Positions 33,436 through 35,429 of a DNA stretch of 35,429 bases are shown in pieces. Position numbers and translations under genes: made by a program. This DNA comes from an uncultured Verrucomicrobia subdivision 3 bacterium (GTDB lineage: Bacteria > Verrucomicrobiota > Verrucomicrobiia > Limisphaerales > UBA11358). How positions within the stretch are numbered: position 1 is the stretch's first letter; each line of letters starts with the position of its first letter. The notes under the pieces were generated by a model that ran no database searches, was not told the origin of the DNA, and was given only the letters and a program-made list of their open reading frames with translations. The DNA is taken from contig CAILDU010000154.1 in NCBI GenBank assembly GCA_903833055.1, forward strand, positions 1 through 35,429, in the 5' to 3' direction.

Positions 33436-33459
33436 AAAACTAACAACAAAACTAACAAC
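33436..33459 (+). repeat. 12-bp tandem repeat after tRNA-Val
   Basis: AAAACTAACAAC occurs twice in a row (33436-33447, 33448-33459), 37 bp after the tRNA. Short slippage-type repeat; no function visible. Confidence 0.7.
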
Positions 33460-33602
33460 AAGTCCAAGTCAAATTGAGTTGTTTTAAAGTTGTTCAAGTC
33501 TGTTTTTCGCCGGCCTTTCCACCAGTTCTGCAACAGCAATTCTTTGTTTTCAGTTCCGCCAGCAGCTTTTTTACAACTTTCGTCATTTGGCGAATCACTG
33601 GT

Positions 33603-33643
33603 AAAAAATAAAAAAGGCACTCCGAAATTAATCAGAGCGCCTT
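33603..33643 (-). terminator. Rho-independent terminator of the HU gene
   Basis: On the - strand AAGGCGCTCTGA (33643-33632) pairs with TCGGAGTGCCTT (33625-33614) over 12 bp with two G-T wobbles. A 6-nt loop separates the arms, and a T-rich run (complement of 33603-33615) follows. It lies 17 bp past the HU stop codon. Confidence 0.85.
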
Positions 33644-33659
33644 CGATTAGAATCTAAAA

Positions 33660-33950
33660 TTATTTCTTCACGCCCAGGATCGCGTCTTTAGCAGCTTTGG
33701 CTACGCGAAACTTCACGACTTTTTTGGCCTTGATCTGAATCGTTTCCCCAGTTGCAGGATTACGTCCGACACGCGCTTTGCGATTCACGAGCACCAATTT
33801 GCCGAGACCGGGAATGGTGAACGAGTCCTTGGCGTGTTTGTAAGCGAGCGCCGCGAGTTGCTCCAGAATTTCAGCGGCCTGTTTTTTGGTGAGACTGCTT
33901 TTCTCAGCGACTGCAGATACGATTTGGGATTTGGTCAGAGCTTTAGCCAT
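33660..33950 (-). CDS. HU-family DNA-binding protein
   Basis: A 96-residue nucleoid protein, the usual HU length. It begins MAKALTKSQIVSAVAEKSSL, has the helix KKQAAEILEQLAALA, and carries the DNA-binding arm signature VGRNPATGETIQIKAKKVVK, with the intercalating Pro in RNPATG. HU dimers bend and compact DNA and help site-specific recombination. It is a single gene with its own terminator. Confidence 0.95.
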   Translation of the reverse strand: MAKALTKSQIVSAVAEKSSLTKKQAAEILEQLAALAYKHAKDSFTIPGLGKLVLVNRKARVGRNPATGETIQIKAKKVVKFRVAKAAKDAILGVKK

Positions 33951-34291
33951 GATTTAGTTGTGTGTTGTTGTTTGATGTTTACCGAACCCCTATTAAATAT
34001 GGGCAGAATTGACTCAACAAGATTAAAATGTCGATTTTATTGAGGAAAAATGCACTTCTATTGTAGCGAGCTTGACATCCAAAGAATCAGGACGATGTTC
34101 AATTGGCTGGTGTGAGCGTAAGTGCAGTTGATGGTTGCAGACAGAAACAGTTATGGTTTGTTTGAAGTCAGTCAGTGGTAGATACGCCCACGCCAGCCAT
34201 TTCCTTAACCGTTCGGTTTCCGCACCGCTTAAAATTGATTTCTCCCCCAATCATCGTCTAATTCAACTTTATCAATCTGCTTGAATACATT
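33951..34291. other. 340-bp interval upstream of HU and MarC-like genes
   Basis: The left end must hold the HU promoter reading leftwards, but I see no convincing boxes. A 75-codon - strand frame (34023-34250) starts at TTG and matches nothing I know. The bases just before 34292 encode FNFINLLEYI in frame with the MarC-like gene. Confidence 0.4.
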
Positions 34292-34918
34292 GTGTTGGCA
34301 GCCAGTTCGCTCTTCGTAATTGTGGATCCGCTAGCCGTGGTGCCGGCGTTTTTGGCCATGACACCGAACGACACGGTGGAGCAGCGCATCCGCACGGCAA
34401 GGCTGGCATGTTGGGTCACGGCAGGCGTCATGCTGGTGTTCTCCTTGGCTGGCCAAATTATTTTCAAGTTCATGGGCATCACCATGCCCGCATTCCAGAT
34501 TGCTGCAAGCATCTTGCTATTGATCGTGGCGCTGGACATGGTGCGGGCCCAACGCTCGCGCGTCCAAGAAACGCACGAGGAGACCAAGGCCGGAACGGAG
34601 AAGACCGACATCGCCGTGACCCCGCTGGCAATTCCAATGCTGGCTGGTCCCGGCGCAATTTCCACCACTGTTCTGCTACAGAACGAGGCTAAAACCATTC
34701 CTCAGCACATTGCGCTCTACGGTTGCATTCTAGCAGTATCGTTTGTGAGCTACCTCGTCCTGCGGGTCGCTGCCCGGGGTACTCGGTGGTTGAACCCGAT
34801 CATGATGAACATTGCCATTCGAATTATGGGGTTATTGCTGGCGGCGGTCGCCATCCAGTTCATGCTCAATGCCATCAAAGCCTTCCGCCTCGAATTGCTT
34901 GCGCCGGTAGTGAGCTAA
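34292..34918 (+). CDS. MarC-family integral membrane protein
   Basis: About 208 residues with six hydrophobic segments. MarC hallmarks are DPLAVVPAFLAMTP near the N-terminus, VTPLAIPMLAGPGAISTTVL in the middle and IAIRIMGLLLAAVAIQFMLN near the end. Function is unknown despite the old multiple-antibiotic-resistance name. The start is unclear. GTG 34292 is the first usual start codon, yet the ten codons before it (from 34262, just after a TAA at 34259) read FNFINLLEYI, which fits the N-terminus of this family. A rare start such as CTG 34277 or ATC 34271, or a damaged start, is possible. Confidence 0.82.
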   Translation: MLAASSLFVIVDPLAVVPAFLAMTPNDTVEQRIRTARLACWVTAGVMLVFSLAGQIIFKFMGITMPAFQIAASILLLIVALDMVRAQRSRVQETHEETKAGTEKTDIAVTPLAIPMLAGPGAISTTVLLQNEAKTIPQHIALYGCILAVSFVSYLVLRVAARGTRWLNPIMMNIAIRIMGLLLAAVAIQFMLNAIKAFRLELLAPVVS

Positions 34919-34942
34919 CTTTCGGTGCGTCTGATTTGCCGT

Positions 34943-35320
34943 TCACATCATAAATTTCATCCGCAGTTCTGATAGCAACGTGCTTTCCCAAGTGCTGACA
35001 TTAAAATCAGAACTCATGATTTGATGAACCGCTGCCAACACTTTCGTCTGTTGTGCGCGATCGGTAAATTCATCAGCTAACAAAAGAGCCTGCGTCTTGG
35101 CTTTGTAGATCGATTGAATCCAGGGTCTAATTCTGGTAACAGCTGCATCGAATTCCCGTTGCCTATCAATCTCGTCAACAAATCCCATCGCAGCCAACAA
35201 CTTTTGCAACTGTTCATTTTCAATACTCGATAAATGCCCGTCCGCATACATGGCCAAAATTAACAGATCGAAAAGCGCGTGTTGTTGGGCTGTTGTAAAA
35301 CCGGTCAAATCGATGTCCAT
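34943..35320 (-). CDS. TerB-like helical protein
   Basis: A 125-residue all-helical protein. LFDLLILAMYADGHLSSIEN followed by EQLQKLLAAMGF matches the first helices and acidic D-G-x-x-x-x-x-E motif of the TerB/DjlA-N-terminal fold. A role in metal binding or stress response is possible, but the family is diverse. It is convergent with the MarC-like gene (24 bp between stops). The ATG at 35320 is a clear start. Confidence 0.7.
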   Translation of the reverse strand: MDIDLTGFTTAQQHALFDLLILAMYADGHLSSIENEQLQKLLAAMGFVDEIDRQREFDAAVTRIRPWIQSIYKAKTQALLLADEFTDRAQQTKVLAAVHQIMSSDFNVSTWESTLLSELRMKFMM

Positions 35321-35418
35321 GGAGAGACGATACCAGATTTGAGGGAATTACACACATTTGAGCTCGAAAGATACCATGCAGTCCTTTGGCAAACTTCCAG
35401 ATGGCACCAAACAGAATT

Positions 35419-35429
35419 CCCCCCCCCCC
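35419..35429. other. Run of 11 C residues at the window end
   Basis: The window ends in an uninterrupted C homopolymer directly after GAATT. This is unlike anything else here and may mark a contig end or sequencing artefact rather than biology. Confidence 0.6.

Noticed and set aside
33417-33620. 67-codon - strand frame after tRNA-Val
   Set aside because: Its C-terminus (LDLLLVLLLVLTQ) is produced by the 12-bp tandem repeat and neighbouring repetitive bases; no family resemblance or ribosome site.
34023-34250. 75-codon - strand frame upstream of the HU gene
   Set aside because: TTG start, no recognised motif and no ribosome site. The sequence looks mildly protein-like, but that is not enough to call a gene.

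Overview
The window most likely comes from a Verrucomicrobiota chromosome, perhaps a Pedosphaera/Limisphaera-like soil or water bacterium. The evidence is a prepilin with the [16 protein letters not shown]...LPAL signature and an H-X9-DG tail, enzymes carrying Asn/Thr-rich C-terminal beta domains, a XylR-type AraC regulator beside pectinases, and a long secreted protein with a pilin-like insert. All assignments come from reading motifs; no database search was possible.

Region 1 (1-11.2 kb) is a pectin-utilisation locus. After the tail of a secreted adhesin-like protein and its intrinsic terminator, a + strand operon encodes two exported GH28 pectinases and a CE12-like acetylesterase fused to a CE8 pectin methylesterase. 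Facing it is a - strand operon (exported GH28, hexuronate-type MFS transporter, cytoplasmic GH43) whose genes overlap by 4 bp. A divergent XylR-like regulator sits at its head, and the shared promoter region carries a 12-bp inverted repeat. The logic is: de-esterify and cut pectin outside, import the uronide products, finish hydrolysis inside.

Region 2 (11.3-13.4 kb) holds a prepilin gene split by a frameshift, followed by 1.2 kb of debris: a 40-nt copy of the 5' half of tRNA-Val, an IS66 transposase remnant and short repeats.

Region 3 (13.4-26.8 kb) has a MoxR / DUF58 / transglutaminase operon in which each gene overlaps the next by 4 bp. Convergent to it is a 2298-residue exported protein of no family I recognise, apparently made by fusing two copies of an ancestral secreted protein. 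Divergent from the giant gene are an ECF sigma factor and a single-span membrane protein with an anti-sigma-like layout. That membrane protein shares a pilin-like module and a nearly identical Gly-rich segment with the giant. This trio is the best candidate in the window for an undescribed system.

Region 4 (27.0-33.4 kb) has a LemA / TPM / TPM / zinc-ribbon-DUF2007 / NIPSNAP gene string. It is followed by a tyrosine-recombinase remnant, a leucine-rich-repeat gene, AT-rich DNA full of dyads, a second integrase remnant and intact tRNA-Val(GAC). The tRNA and its 5'-half copy at 12.4 kb are direct repeats flanking about 20.9 kb, which looks like the scar of an old integration.

Region 5 (33.4-35.4 kb) has an HU gene with a clear terminator, a MarC-family membrane protein without a convincing start codon, a TerB-like protein, and an 11-base C run at the window edge.
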